Shown here piece after piece: positions 9,469-17,762 of a stretch of 64,000 nucleotides of DNA. The stretch lies in contig NZ_LBAW01000002.1 of assembly GCF_001648595.1 (NCBI RefSeq), positions 186,001 through 250,000 of the forward strand, read 5' to 3'. The translations under genes and the position numbers were made by a program. Each line of letters begins with the position of its first letter. Positions within the stretch are counted from its first letter, which is position 1. Below the pieces are notes generated by a model. That model was given only the letters and a program-made list of their open reading frames with translations. It was not told where the DNA came from and searched no databases. This DNA is from Legionella bozemanae (GTDB taxonomy: Bacteria; Pseudomonadota; Gammaproteobacteria; Legionellales; Legionellaceae).

Positions 9469-9829
9469 GGTGGAGTAGGGCAGTGAAACTCCATTTATGA
9501 ACGGGTAATCCTGTTTGGAAGATGGTAATTTATCGCGTTAAACTGAACTTTAGGTTTTTTTACAGAGGATTTTATGACCACTATTTTAATCTACTCATGC
9601 TATTCCTCGCTTTGCTCGTGAGGTATTGTTAGTTTTTTTTGAGTCATTATTCAATAAATAGTGCACTACGTCCCGCGGACAAGCCCTAAGAGAACCACGT
9701 AAAATTTGAATGTCATTTATGTTTTTTAATGAAATATACTCAACGCGATACGTAGGGGGTTAAATTTCGCGTGGATCGCTCAAGGACAAGCCGCGGGACT
9801 CAAGTTTCCCTGGGCTGCGTCAAGCTATG
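9469..9829. other. Intergenic region with repeat element between convergent genes
   Basis: 361 bases with no gene. A TTGAGTCATTATTCAATAAAT motif near 9638, shared with sites at about 40.7 kb and 53.2 kb, leads into the GTCCCGCGG-bounded element at 9670-9799. No stem with a T run was found to serve as terminator. Confidence 0.5.
9670..9799. repeat. 130-bp element bounded by perfect 9-bp inverted repeats
   Basis: Ends are GTCCCGCGG (9670-9678) and CCGCGGGAC (9791-9799), a perfect 9-bp inverted pair. Both ends also carry GGACAAGCC in the same direction. An inner imperfect inverted pair (CCACGTAAAATTT against AAATTTCGCGTGG) sits inside. The end sequence recurs as compact hairpins at 17615-17683 and, in degraded form, near 40731 and 53131. 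It is non-coding. Confidence 0.65.
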
Positions 9830-11209
9830 CTAATCATGATGTAACACAGAGCAAAAAATATTTTGCGGATCATAGAGTTCTTTTAGTTTCAGCCAATCCG
9901 TATAGCGTTCTTCGAAATGATTTTGCCAAAATTTTATATCCGACGAGTCTCCCAGATATCCAGAAAGATAACGCTTGCCACCTTGAGGTAAAAAAAGTGC
10001 ATCCAGCTGTTTAATTGTTTCTAAACAACTTGGAATTAATGCTTTGGGCAAACCTGGATTCAGGATCATGAAAGCAAAAATATCTTTATCTTTAGGAAGT
10101 TGTAAAAAACCAACAGGAGTATGAGACGCGATCCGGGCAAGATGTACTACTGTAGCATAGTGTAAAGGCAAAGTAGCTAATAATTCTTCCAGATTATTTA
10201 ATTGTGAAGCGGGTATAAAGCATTCATACCATGGATGTTGCAATTCCCATTGCCCCGTCATTTTCATTGCATCAAAACGCGAATCATGACGATGTAAATA
10301 AGAGTGGATTGATTCATCCTGGGTATGCAGTAAACGCCAGGGCTTTAATCCCAAATCGTGAAAATCAGGCGGCAGATTATCATACTCTAGAGCTATATGA
10401 AGGGAATAAAACCATTGCGCAAAAGGCAAACGTCCTTTTTTCGATAATTTCGCGCCTTGCAGTGCTGGTGTGCAAAATGATTCCACATAATCTGCCTTTG
10501 TTTGGCATAAAAGCAAATCATGAAGCCATGCGTCTTTATCCAAATAGAGCAAAAAGAAGGTCCTGACATTTTTTAAACAAGGTCTTAAGGCAATGCAGGC
10601 TTTAGTAATCAAGCCAAAACGCCCTTGTCCACCCAAACACGCGTGCATTAAAGAAGAGTGCTCTTCTGTCTTAACCAATTCTCCATCAGCCTTTAATACT
10701 TCCAAGGCTTTGATATGGGCAATCACACTTCCGTATTTGAATGATGAGGCCCCCATCCCTCCTGCAGAAAGTACGCCACCCACTGATAAATTACAATTAT
10801 GGGGTACTACATAGGGAACGAGGGACTGTTTTAACGAATTATCCAATAAAGAAGCCCAGGTAGTATTTGCTTCTACCCAAATGGAGTCTGAATCAGCTTC
10901 CAGTGGATGATCAAAGTGTTTCATGTTGAGGATTACCCCACCAGGAACGGCAAGCGATTGGCCGCTTTGGCTCATTCCATTGCCGCGAAGTGTTATAGGT
11001 AAGTGGTTTTCATGTGCATAGTGTATGAATGATTGTGCATTCTCAGTAGTCTCAGGTTCAAAAACGGCTACTGGAGCAGAGTGAATCAATTTGCCAAAAT
11101 CTTCGTGAAAAAAAACAAGCGAATGCTCATCACTGAGCATCGCTTGTCCAAACTTTTTCTTACACTGCTTTATGTGAGATAAGTTCCACTGGTTCTTTGT
11201 TTGCAGCAT
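9830..11209 (-). CDS. FAD-binding oxidoreductase (FAD_binding_4 / cytokinin dehydrogenase-like)
   Basis: 459 residues from the ATG at 11209, which is preceded by AAGGA; this start overlaps the upstream gene by 50 bp. A later ATG at 11140 avoids the overlap but has no ribosome site, and an earlier one at 11257 is also possible. The FAD domain shows PVAVFEPETTENAQSFI, LRGNGMSQSGQSL, NLSVGGVLSAGGMGASSF and GLITKACIALRP. The C-terminus (FILNPGL, KRYLSGYLG, DPQNIFC) resembles cytokinin dehydrogenase. The expected role is flavin-dependent oxidation of an alcohol or amine. The overlap with the haem-oxygenase-like gene suggests the two products work together. Confidence 0.8.
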   Translation of the reverse strand: MLQTKNQWNLSHIKQCKKKFGQAMLSDEHSLVFFHEDFGKLIHSAPVAVFEPETTENAQSFIHYAHENHLPITLRGNGMSQSGQSLAVPGGVILNMKHFDHPLEADSDSIWVEANTTWASLLDNSLKQSLVPYVVPHNCNLSVGGVLSAGGMGASSFKYGSVIAHIKALEVLKADGELVKTEEHSSLMHACLGGQGRFGLITKACIALRPCLKNVRTFFLLYLDKDAWLHDLLLCQTKADYVESFCTPALQGAKLSKKGRLPFAQWFYSLHIALEYDNLPPDFHDLGLKPWRLLHTQDESIHSYLHRHDSRFDAMKMTGQWELQHPWYECFIPASQLNNLEELLATLPLHYATVVHLARIASHTPVGFLQLPKDKDIFAFMILNPGLPKALIPSCLETIKQLDALFLPQGGKRYLSGYLGDSSDIKFWQNHFEERYTDWLKLKELYDPQNIFCSVLHHD

Positions 11210-11921
11210 CTTGTTGATTCCTTTGTTTTGCCAATTCAAGTCTTCGATTACAAGCAATAATCAAGCCATCGAACATTTTGTTAAACGCATCATAGCAACG
11301 GTCAACCAATTTTAATGCTTCACGTCGAGTATGGACTGGTATTTGTCTTGAAAACAAAGAGCGTTCCATTTCTTCTTCAAACAAGGCATGAGCCATTTCT
11401 ACTTCCAAATGTGATGTGGAGAAATATTTGAGGTTTTTATCTTCCCCAGTTTTTTTCACTTGTTTTGAAACTTTTTCAAAGAAAACGTGTCCGGATGATT
11501 CAATAGTTAGGAGGAGAACAATATTTAGAATTTCATCATTTGCTTTATACACTTCAGCTAAAATGGCATAAGCAGCATCACGAGTTAATTGGGTTTCTTT
11601 GCTGTAGAGCCAACTTACATCATTCGTATCATTTACTGAATCGATATTCACTGCCCCCATATATTTTTTATCATGTAGAAACCATTTTTCATGGCCTGCG
11701 TCTTCGAGTCTGTGATGACGGGCAACTTTTCTTAAGTAGGGATCAGTCACTCGTTCTTCATTTATTCTTAAAATATCTTGGAAGGTCATAGCCCAAAAAG
11801 TGAGTTCAGGAACAAAGTAGCTCAATTCTTTTAAACTTTTCAATTGTTCAAGTATTTCAAAAAAAGGATGATTCATGAATTCTTGTTGTTTGGAATCAAT
11901 ATAATCTTGTATGATTTTCAT
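11160..11921 (-). CDS. Haem-oxygenase-like diiron oxidase/oxygenase candidate (iron-containing redox enzyme)
   Basis: 253 residues, almost all helical. Metal-type residues sit on separate helices: the NEERV glutamate, LEDAGHEKWF, a TIESSGHVFFEK helix and STSHLEVEMAHALFEEE. This pattern of Glu, Asp/Glu-xx-His, Glu-xx-His and His-x3-Glu-x2-His resembles the haem-oxygenase-like diiron oxidase superfamily (TenA/HO fold). Members do N-oxygenation, desaturation or C-C cleavage in natural-product pathways. The start at 11921 has GGAG six bases upstream; two in-frame ATGs lie 6 and 12 bases further out. It is co-directional and overlapping with the FAD oxidase and downstream of kmo. The substrate is unknown. 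Confidence 0.6.
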   Translation of the reverse strand: MKIIQDYIDSKQQEFMNHPFFEILEQLKSLKELSYFVPELTFWAMTFQDILRINEERVTDPYLRKVARHHRLEDAGHEKWFLHDKKYMGAVNIDSVNDTNDVSWLYSKETQLTRDAAYAILAEVYKANDEILNIVLLLTIESSGHVFFEKVSKQVKKTGEDKNLKYFSTSHLEVEMAHALFEEEMERSLFSRQIPVHTRREALKLVDRCYDAFNKMFDGLIIACNRRLELAKQRNQQDAANKEPVELISHKAV

Positions 11922-12136
11922 AGCCATCTCCATGAGAATTTGTTGGACACTTTCAACAATGCATAGTGCATACCAACTTTTTTCTCTTTTTTCCTCGCAA
12001 AAACTATGAAAAAAGGATATTTTTGCTTTTTTTCATAAAAAAAGAGCACGAACTGCCAATAAAAATGAACGCAAAATAATCACTGTGTCAAATTTTTGAC
12101 AAAGCAATCCCTTGAATTTTTTACTGATTTTAAAAT

Positions 12137-13486
12137 TCAAATCAATTTTGCCAATTTTTTGTCATATTGTTTAAGTTCTTTCTCTACTTTAGTCCAATCT
12201 ATCTCTTCAATTCGCTCCACTTGGTCAGATATTTTATTTAAAAATTTCGCTTGTAACTCCCCGTGCGCTTGTGCTTCAGCATAAGGAGTATTAGTAAACA
12301 TGACTAAAACATGCTTTGAAACATAGTCTTCTGGATATCGATGCATTAATTCGAGTTCTAGTTGTTTTTTTAAGTTGAATCGTGTGTCTCTAATGTCGAT
12401 TTGAATTTCATGGAAGTTATCCATAGACATTTGTGCCACGGCATCAGTATTTATTTTTCTTGATTGATAGAAGGCAGGCATTACCTTTTTCCAATCATCA
12501 TGATATTTATCTAAAAGCTCATTTAAAATACGGCAATCTTCAAACGCACTATTCATCCCTTGGCCAAAAAAGGGTACAACGCCATGTGCTGCATCTCCGA
12601 TTAACAAGCATTGATCCTGGTAATACCATGGGTCACATTTTATAGTACTCATATTACCTGTAGGATGTTGTGTAAACTCTTCAATTAAATTGGGCATTTC
12701 AGCATATGCATCTGGGAATGCTTCTTGAAAAAAAGTTTTGATTTTCAACTCATTATCCAATTCTGCAAAACTGTTTTTTCCATCATAGGGCAAAAATAAG
12801 GAGCCGGTAATTGATTGATTAAGGTTGGGATTGCCTAACAATAAAAAGGCATCCCTTGGCCAGAGGTGTAGATGTTCATGAATCAGATGATTTTGAGCAG
12901 GCTCGCCAATAGAGAGTTCTTTATATCCATAAGGTAAGTAAGTACGTGATGCATGCACTAAGTGCTTGGCATGAAGTTGTTCACGAACTGCTGAGCCCGC
13001 CCCATCAGCACCAATTAGAAGTTCATAGTTTCGTTTTAAAATGGTGCCATCGGGTAGTTTAAACAGGACACTTTTTTTATCGACATCCAAATCAATGAGT
13101 TTCGTATTAAAATTGAGTTTAACTTTAGGATATTTTTCCGCTTCATTAAGTAATAACTTATTAAGATCATTACGTTGAATTGCATTAATGTGTTCGTTTG
13201 GATGTCGGCCAAAAGATTGAAATTTAATCTGCCCCTGCATTTCATGAATTGCGCGAGCACGCATGGGAACCATGAGTTTTTTTACTTGCGGCATGATGCC
13301 TACGCCTGCCATGCCGGTAATACCGCGACATGACAAAGCCAGGTTAATTGAACGCCCATCCTCTGCATGCATGGTTCTTAGATCAGGCCGTGCATCAAAT
13401 AATTCAAGTTTATATCCTCTTTTTGCCAAATAGAGGGCGAGTAAACTCCCAGCCAAACCCGAACCAACAATGGTTACCTCTTTCAT
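12137..13486 (-). CDS. kmo: Kynurenine 3-monooxygenase (FAD/NADPH)
   Basis: 449 residues with the family's fingerprints in order: N-terminal GSGLAGSLLALYLAKRG dinucleotide site, GRSINLALSCRG, a HEMQGQIKFQSFG/NAIQRNDLNKLLL substrate region, LLIGADGAGSAVRE, and LIGDAAHGVVPFFGQGMNSAFED. Known reaction: L-kynurenine to 3-hydroxykynurenine using NADPH and O2, at the membrane. AAGGAG precedes the ATG. No other kynurenine-pathway gene (TDO, KynU) is in the window, so it may instead supply a hydroxylated aromatic to the neighbouring oxidases and methyltransferase. The family call is secure; the pathway is inferred. Confidence 0.88.
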   Translation of the reverse strand: MKEVTIVGSGLAGSLLALYLAKRGYKLELFDARPDLRTMHAEDGRSINLALSCRGITGMAGVGIMPQVKKLMVPMRARAIHEMQGQIKFQSFGRHPNEHINAIQRNDLNKLLLNEAEKYPKVKLNFNTKLIDLDVDKKSVLFKLPDGTILKRNYELLIGADGAGSAVREQLHAKHLVHASRTYLPYGYKELSIGEPAQNHLIHEHLHLWPRDAFLLLGNPNLNQSITGSLFLPYDGKNSFAELDNELKIKTFFQEAFPDAYAEMPNLIEEFTQHPTGNMSTIKCDPWYYQDQCLLIGDAAHGVVPFFGQGMNSAFEDCRILNELLDKYHDDWKKVMPAFYQSRKINTDAVAQMSMDNFHEIQIDIRDTRFNLKKQLELELMHRYPEDYVSKHVLVMFTNTPYAEAQAHGELQAKFLNKISDQVERIEEIDWTKVEKELKQYDKKLAKLI

Positions 13487-13790
13487 TCCAGTCTCCTTAG
13501 AACGATCGTAGCCTGCATGAAGGTATGGTTTAATCCGAGTTTGAGTTATAAAACGCTCGAGACAAACTATATTGCCTTCACTTCAGGTAACAATTACTAC
13601 GACTACTGAGCTCTATTTAATCAATCAATTTAAAACATAAAAATACTCTAAATACATCGCACATAATTTTTTATAGCAAAAATCATACCGACTAAAAGAA
13701 TTCGAAAAAATGGTAGGAAAAGTTAACCTAGAAAATCCGGCAGATTCAGTATCTTGAGTTTGCCAGTCATTTCAACTGTTTTTTCTAGGT
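13487..13790. other. Upstream region of kmo with short palindromic element
   Basis: 304 bases between kmo and the GGDEF/EAL gene, AT-rich, with no gene. The element at 13727-13789 occupies the far end and touches the next stop codon. I cannot point to a convincing promoter. Confidence 0.45.
13727..13789. repeat. Internally deleted copy of the 8262 palindromic element
   Basis: 63 bp with perfect 9-bp ends, CCTAGAAAA (13727-13735) and TTTTCTAGG (13781-13789), and an AATCCGGCAGATTCAGTATCTT core identical to one arm of the element at 8262-8435. The loss of one arm between intact ends looks like an internal deletion derivative. Its right end abuts the TAA of the GGDEF/EAL gene. Confidence 0.65.
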
Positions 13791-16091
13791 TTAAGTATGA
13801 CGAATAATAAAATCTTTTAATTCTTCTGCTTTTTGAGGCATTGCAAAATAATAGCCCTGGGCATAATCACAGCCATGCTGCATAATAAACTCGCGTTGTA
13901 ATTCTGTTTCTACTCCTTCAGCTAATACTTCCAAATTTAAGCTATGAGCTAAATTGATAATTGCTTTTGTGATCGCAGCATCATTTTCCCGATTGACTAA
14001 TTCACTGATAAAAGAACGATCAATTTTTAATTTATCAACAGGAAATTGCTTGAGGTAAGATAAACTGGAATAGCCAGTACCAAAATCATCAATCACTAAT
14101 TTTGTACCCATGTCTTTTAACTCATACATTGTTTCAACAGCATGTTTTACATTATCAATAAGTAGGCTTTCTGTAAGTTCCAACTCCAAGAATTTGGCAG
14201 GTAAGCCTGTTTCAAGAAGAGTTTTTTCAACTATTTCGGGTAAATGAGCCTGACGGAATTGGCGGCCAGAGATATTTACAGCGATAGTGAGTTGGTCATA
14301 ACCTTGATGATGCCAGCGTACCAGTTGGCGGCATGCTTCTTGCAAAACCCACGTGCCAATATCAAGAATTAAGCCATTCTCCTCAGCCATACCTATAAAA
14401 TCATTGGGAGGAACATCTCCTAAAATATGGCTGTGCCAACGCAACAATGCCTCGAAGCCAATAATTTTATTGGTAGTTAAATTTATAAATGGTTGATATA
14501 CCAGATGAAATTCATTTCTCTTTAGCGAATCACGTAATGCATTGTCAAGTTGCATGCGATTAATGACGCGCATGTTCATTTCTTTATCATAAGTGCGATA
14601 GGTATTGCGGCCATTATCTTTGGCATGATACATCGACAAGTCAGCACTTTTCATTAAAGATTCATAATCGTCGCCATCTTTGGGGAAGTAGCTGATTCCT
14701 ATACTGCCTGTGATTTTTAAATTATGTTGATCAATCTGAAAGGGTTTGGCTAGAGAAGTAAGTATTTCTTCTGCTTTTTGTTGTGCTTGCATCTCGGTGG
14801 CAACATCCTGTAACAAAACAACAAACTCATCGCCACCTAAGCGACAAACGGTATCAAAATCATCAGTGGCAAGAAGCAAACGGTTGGAGACTGCCTGCAG
14901 CAGCCTATCTCCAATGCTATGTCCCAAAGTATCGTTTGTCATTTTGAAATGATCCAGATCAAGGAATAAAAAACCTAACATGGCTCCTTTCTTCTTGGCT
15001 TGTAAAATTGCTTGATCTACACGGTCGATTAATAAAACGCGATTGGGCAATTCTGTGAGTGAGTCATGAGTTGCTTGTTGAATTAACTGCTGCTCCATCT
15101 CACGCCGCTGAGTGACATCATTAAGAATACAGACATAATGTCTCACGTTATCAAATGAATCTCTGACCGGAGCAACACTTAATTCGCCCCAAAAAACTTC
15201 GCCGCTGCGTCGGTAACTTTCTAGCTCTACCGTTTCTTCACGGAATTCTTTAATTGCCAGATTTATCCGTTTTTGGTTCACATTTTCCAGCTTGCTTCCA
15301 TGCAAAAGTGCCAGATTTTGTCCTAATATTTGCCTTTCACTATATCCTGTAATGCGTTCAAACGCTTTATTAACATAAATAATAGGCAAATCGGGTTTGG
15401 AAATATCAAGAATCGCAACACCATGAGTGCTTGCTTCAATGGCGCGCTCTCTAATACGAAGTTCATCTTCTTCCATCAATTTCTGGGTTATATCCCTGAA
15501 ACTGTATACCCTTCCAACAATTTCGGAGCCTATTCGCTGTGGCTGGGTGAATCGCTCAAAAATTCGTCCGTCTTTAAAATGCAAAACAGGTAATTCTCCT
15601 TGCCACTCTGGATTTTCATAAAGATATTTCACGTCAGCAATTACTGCTTCAGGATTGCTTAGTTGCTGTAAAATATATTCAAAACCAATGCTTTCGGTAC
15701 CTGATTCCAGCATATGAGAAGGAATACGCCACATTTCCACAAATTTTTGATTCCAATCAACTACTTGCCCCTTTCCGTTTACCATCATGATACCATCTGC
15801 GGTTGACTCAAGCGTAGCACGTAACAGGGATAAGGATTTTTCCAACTCTATATTTTTTTCAAGAATATCATGGGTTTTTACGTTAATATTTTCTGAAAGG
15901 GGCGCTTTAATAGAACGCTGGAATTCGGGTTGGGTGTGATACCATTTTTCAAGAAGGAGAGACAAGTTAGGGGTGGGGGTAATTATTCCTAACTCTTCAC
16001 ATACATTTGTAAGCGATGGTTCGCGGCCTTGCTTTTTAACATGTTCGGCGGCCTGTGCTACTTTCTGGTAATCTATTTTACGTCTCGCCAT
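13791..16091 (-). CDS. PAS-GGDEF-EAL cyclic-di-GMP regulator with KfrA-like N-terminus
   Basis: 766 residues. Residues 1-60 resemble the helical DNA-binding N-terminus of KfrA-type proteins (YQKVAQAAEHVKKQGREPSL). Two PAS domains follow (about 70-200 and 205-335; IMMVNGKGQVVDWNQ, ISKPDLPIIYVNKAFERITGY). Then come a GGDEF domain with intact CRLGGDEF near 417 and an EAL domain with intact EALLRW, NISGRQF, ELTES, DDFGTGYSSLSYL and AEGVE. Both active sites look complete, so it could make and degrade c-di-GMP. No membrane segments are seen; it is probably cytosolic. GAGGG sits close before the ATG. Confidence 0.88.
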   Translation of the reverse strand: MARRKIDYQKVAQAAEHVKKQGREPSLTNVCEELGIITPTPNLSLLLEKWYHTQPEFQRSIKAPLSENINVKTHDILEKNIELEKSLSLLRATLESTADGIMMVNGKGQVVDWNQKFVEMWRIPSHMLESGTESIGFEYILQQLSNPEAVIADVKYLYENPEWQGELPVLHFKDGRIFERFTQPQRIGSEIVGRVYSFRDITQKLMEEDELRIRERAIEASTHGVAILDISKPDLPIIYVNKAFERITGYSERQILGQNLALLHGSKLENVNQKRINLAIKEFREETVELESYRRSGEVFWGELSVAPVRDSFDNVRHYVCILNDVTQRREMEQQLIQQATHDSLTELPNRVLLIDRVDQAILQAKKKGAMLGFLFLDLDHFKMTNDTLGHSIGDRLLQAVSNRLLLATDDFDTVCRLGGDEFVVLLQDVATEMQAQQKAEEILTSLAKPFQIDQHNLKITGSIGISYFPKDGDDYESLMKSADLSMYHAKDNGRNTYRTYDKEMNMRVINRMQLDNALRDSLKRNEFHLVYQPFINLTTNKIIGFEALLRWHSHILGDVPPNDFIGMAEENGLILDIGTWVLQEACRQLVRWHHQGYDQLTIAVNISGRQFRQAHLPEIVEKTLLETGLPAKFLELELTESLLIDNVKHAVETMYELKDMGTKLVIDDFGTGYSSLSYLKQFPVDKLKIDRSFISELVNRENDAAITKAIINLAHSLNLEVLAEGVETELQREFIMQHGCDYAQGYYFAMPQKAEELKDFIIRHT

Positions 16092-16308
16092 GTTCCCTCA
16101 CCCATTCCCCTCTAGACTTGTAAATGAATCTCTGTTGTTCTAAGTCAGGTTAATTTAAATTATATACCTTTAATGCATTTTTTGCTTAAACAGAGCTGAT
16201 ACAGAAATTGCCTTCCTGTTCAACCGGAAACTTTCGTCAGAAAATTTAAAGTCTGTTTTACGATTCAGAGAGAGCGAGAAGAGATAAAATTCGTTTAACG
16301 CATAGACG

Positions 16309-16328
16309 ATTCCCGCTTTCGCGGGAAT
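16309..16328. repeat. 20-bp perfect hairpin repeat
   Basis: ATTCCCGC-tttc-GCGGGAAT lies just downstream of the 11-residue-repeat gene. It has the same shape as the hairpin inside the dispersed repeat at 6239-6258. It may act as a transcript-end stem, but no T run follows. Confidence 0.5.
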
Positions 16329-16343
16329 AATATGTGACCTGAT

Positions 16344-16700
16344 TTATTTTGGTTTTCCTGGAGCAGCCGGAACGGGTACTTGTTGCATCCCTTGTTTACT
16401 TGCTAATTGCTGAACTTGTGAGTTTACAGTTTGTATTTGGGTCTGTAATTGGCTTTGTACTGTTTTTATCTGATTTTGCAGTTGAGTATTTACTGATTGT
16501 ATTTGTTGTTGCAGATCAGATTGTACTTTCTGAATTTGCGCCTGGAGTTGGGTGTTCATTTGTTGTGTTTGCTCTTGTTGTTGTGACTGTAATTGTTTTA
16601 GCTGGCTTTGTATTTGTGAATTAAATTGTGATATATCATCAGCCAAAGCAATATTGGCCAGAAAGACAGTACAAAAAAGTGATCTTGCTAAAATTTTCAT
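16344..16700 (-). CDS. Secreted Gln-rich 11-residue-repeat coiled-coil protein
   Basis: 118 residues from the ATG at 16700, which has AAGGG at good spacing; the ATG two codons upstream touches that site. A signal peptide (MKILARSLFCTVFLANIALA) is followed by a helix of about 70 residues made of 11-residue units such as VQSDLQQQIQS, VNTQLQNQIKT and VQSQLQTQIQT, with V, L and I at regular spacing. This hendecad pattern suggests a straight or slightly right-handed coiled coil. A Pro-rich tail (PVPAAPGKPK) ends it. It is probably periplasmic or outer-surface. The function is unknown. Confidence 0.7.
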   Translation of the reverse strand: MKILARSLFCTVFLANIALADDISQFNSQIQSQLKQLQSQQQEQTQQMNTQLQAQIQKVQSDLQQQIQSVNTQLQNQIKTVQSQLQTQIQTVNSQVQQLASKQGMQQVPVPAAPGKPK

Positions 16701-16768
16701 TACCATTCCCTTACGTAAAAAATAAACCGGACCTAATACTTTAACCTAATAATCTATAAATTGACTAG

Positions 16769-16990
16769 ATTCTGTTTTCATTTCTACTCTCATGGTCCAA
16801 AGACCTGAGGTGGTCGTCTACTGAGGTTGAAGGCGGGAAAGACTTGGAGCATCTGACACATTGTGCACTTGACCTTGCCTATGAATCATTCTATTACGAT
16901 GACTATAAGGTATATAAGGTACTAGCGCTGCTGGCTCATTATGATCAGATTATCGACAAAGTGGAAAATCATAACGAATTGACGAGATGA
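16769..16990 (+). pseudogene. Orphan 3' coding remnant, unrecognised
   Basis: An open frame of 73 codons ending in TGA, with no ATG or plausible start, preceded by an in-frame TAG at 16766. The translation (e.g. THCALDLAYESFYYDDYKVY, LALLAHYDQIIDKVENH) has a protein-like composition, richer in charged and aromatic residues than flanking non-coding DNA. It looks like the tail of a deleted gene. I cannot name the family. It could still be chance. Confidence 0.35.
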
Positions 16991-17039
16991 AGTATAGAAA
17001 AGAATGGAGAGTCTATTGATGTCGTTATGGGCTAAGTAT

Positions 17040-17426
17040 TTAACGTTTAAAGCCTAAGTAACAAAGGATTATCCCAAGAATCAACTCAAACCCCGCTGCG
17101 CTGTATGCAATATTTGCATTTTGCATAAAAACAAGAGTCGCTCTGTCAATATAATGTGGATAAAAAATCATGCTTGTCCCTTTCAGGAGTATAATCCAGC
17201 CAATAATGGTAATTAAGAGCCGCCAGCTCCACTGCCAAACATTATGGCTTACAACCATAAGTAATCCAATAATAAGAGTCCAAAAGCCGGTGACAAGCAC
17301 TAATGGGGCATCCTTAAGTAACTCTTGAACATAAATTGTAAATTGCTGCAAGTTGGCAAACATAGCTAAGCTGACAATGATCAAATAAATCCCAAGAACT
17401 TTGCTTAAAAATTTCGATATGTCCAT
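17040..17426 (-). CDS. Small integral membrane protein, hypothetical
   Basis: 128 residues with four hydrophobic helices (VLGIYLIIVSLAMF; LVLVTGFWTLIIGLLMVV; WRLLITIIGWIILL; YSAAGFELILGIILCYLGF). GGGAG lies five bases before the ATG. No catalytic or binding motif is seen. It is an inner-membrane protein of unknown function and a single gene with repeats on its upstream side. Confidence 0.65.
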   Translation of the reverse strand: MDISKFLSKVLGIYLIIVSLAMFANLQQFTIYVQELLKDAPLVLVTGFWTLIIGLLMVVSHNVWQWSWRLLITIIGWIILLKGTSMIFYPHYIDRATLVFMQNANIAYSAAGFELILGIILCYLGFKR

Positions 17427-17762
17427 TTGAGCTCCCTCACTTTTTACACTACTTATAACTCAAGTGTAGTCGCGGATTAGAAGAAGTTCCTGCAGCAACG
17501 CCCAGGAACAAAATCTGATGATTCCCGGAGCTACGCTACATTTAACCCTTTATTATTTAGGGAGACGGCTGCTTGCAGCTGTCTCTTGATCACATCATCA
17601 CATCTCTGCCTACACCCCGCGACTTGTTCGCGGGGCCCAGTGTTTTAGGGCAGAACGCCCGGATCCCGCGGACAAGCCGCGGGACGTCGGAATAGTGCCT
17701 GGACTGGTTTTCCAGCGATGTGTATAAGATTCAGCTGATTGCAGCCAGGAATTATATTATTT
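17427..17762. other. Intergenic region with GC-rich hairpin repeats
   Basis: 336 bases without a gene. It holds a stem GAGACGGCTG/CAGCTGTCTC near 17572-17585 and the hairpins at 17615-17683. Either could end transcripts, but no T run is present. Confidence 0.45.
17615..17683. repeat. Two tandem GC-rich hairpins of the CCCGCGG family
   Basis: The first is CCCCGCG-acttgtt-CGCGGGG (17615-17635). The second is CCCGCGG-acaag-CCGCGGG (17665-17683). Loop and stem sequences match the ends of the element at 9670-9799. They are much more GC-rich than the surroundings and non-coding. Confidence 0.6.

Noticed and set aside
10231..10566. Plus-strand frame of 111 codons inside the FAD oxidase gene
   Set aside because: Opposite-strand shadow of a well-supported gene, with no motif or ribosome site. 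The same applies to other antisense frames such as 16349-16624, 39430-39768 and 61064-61549.
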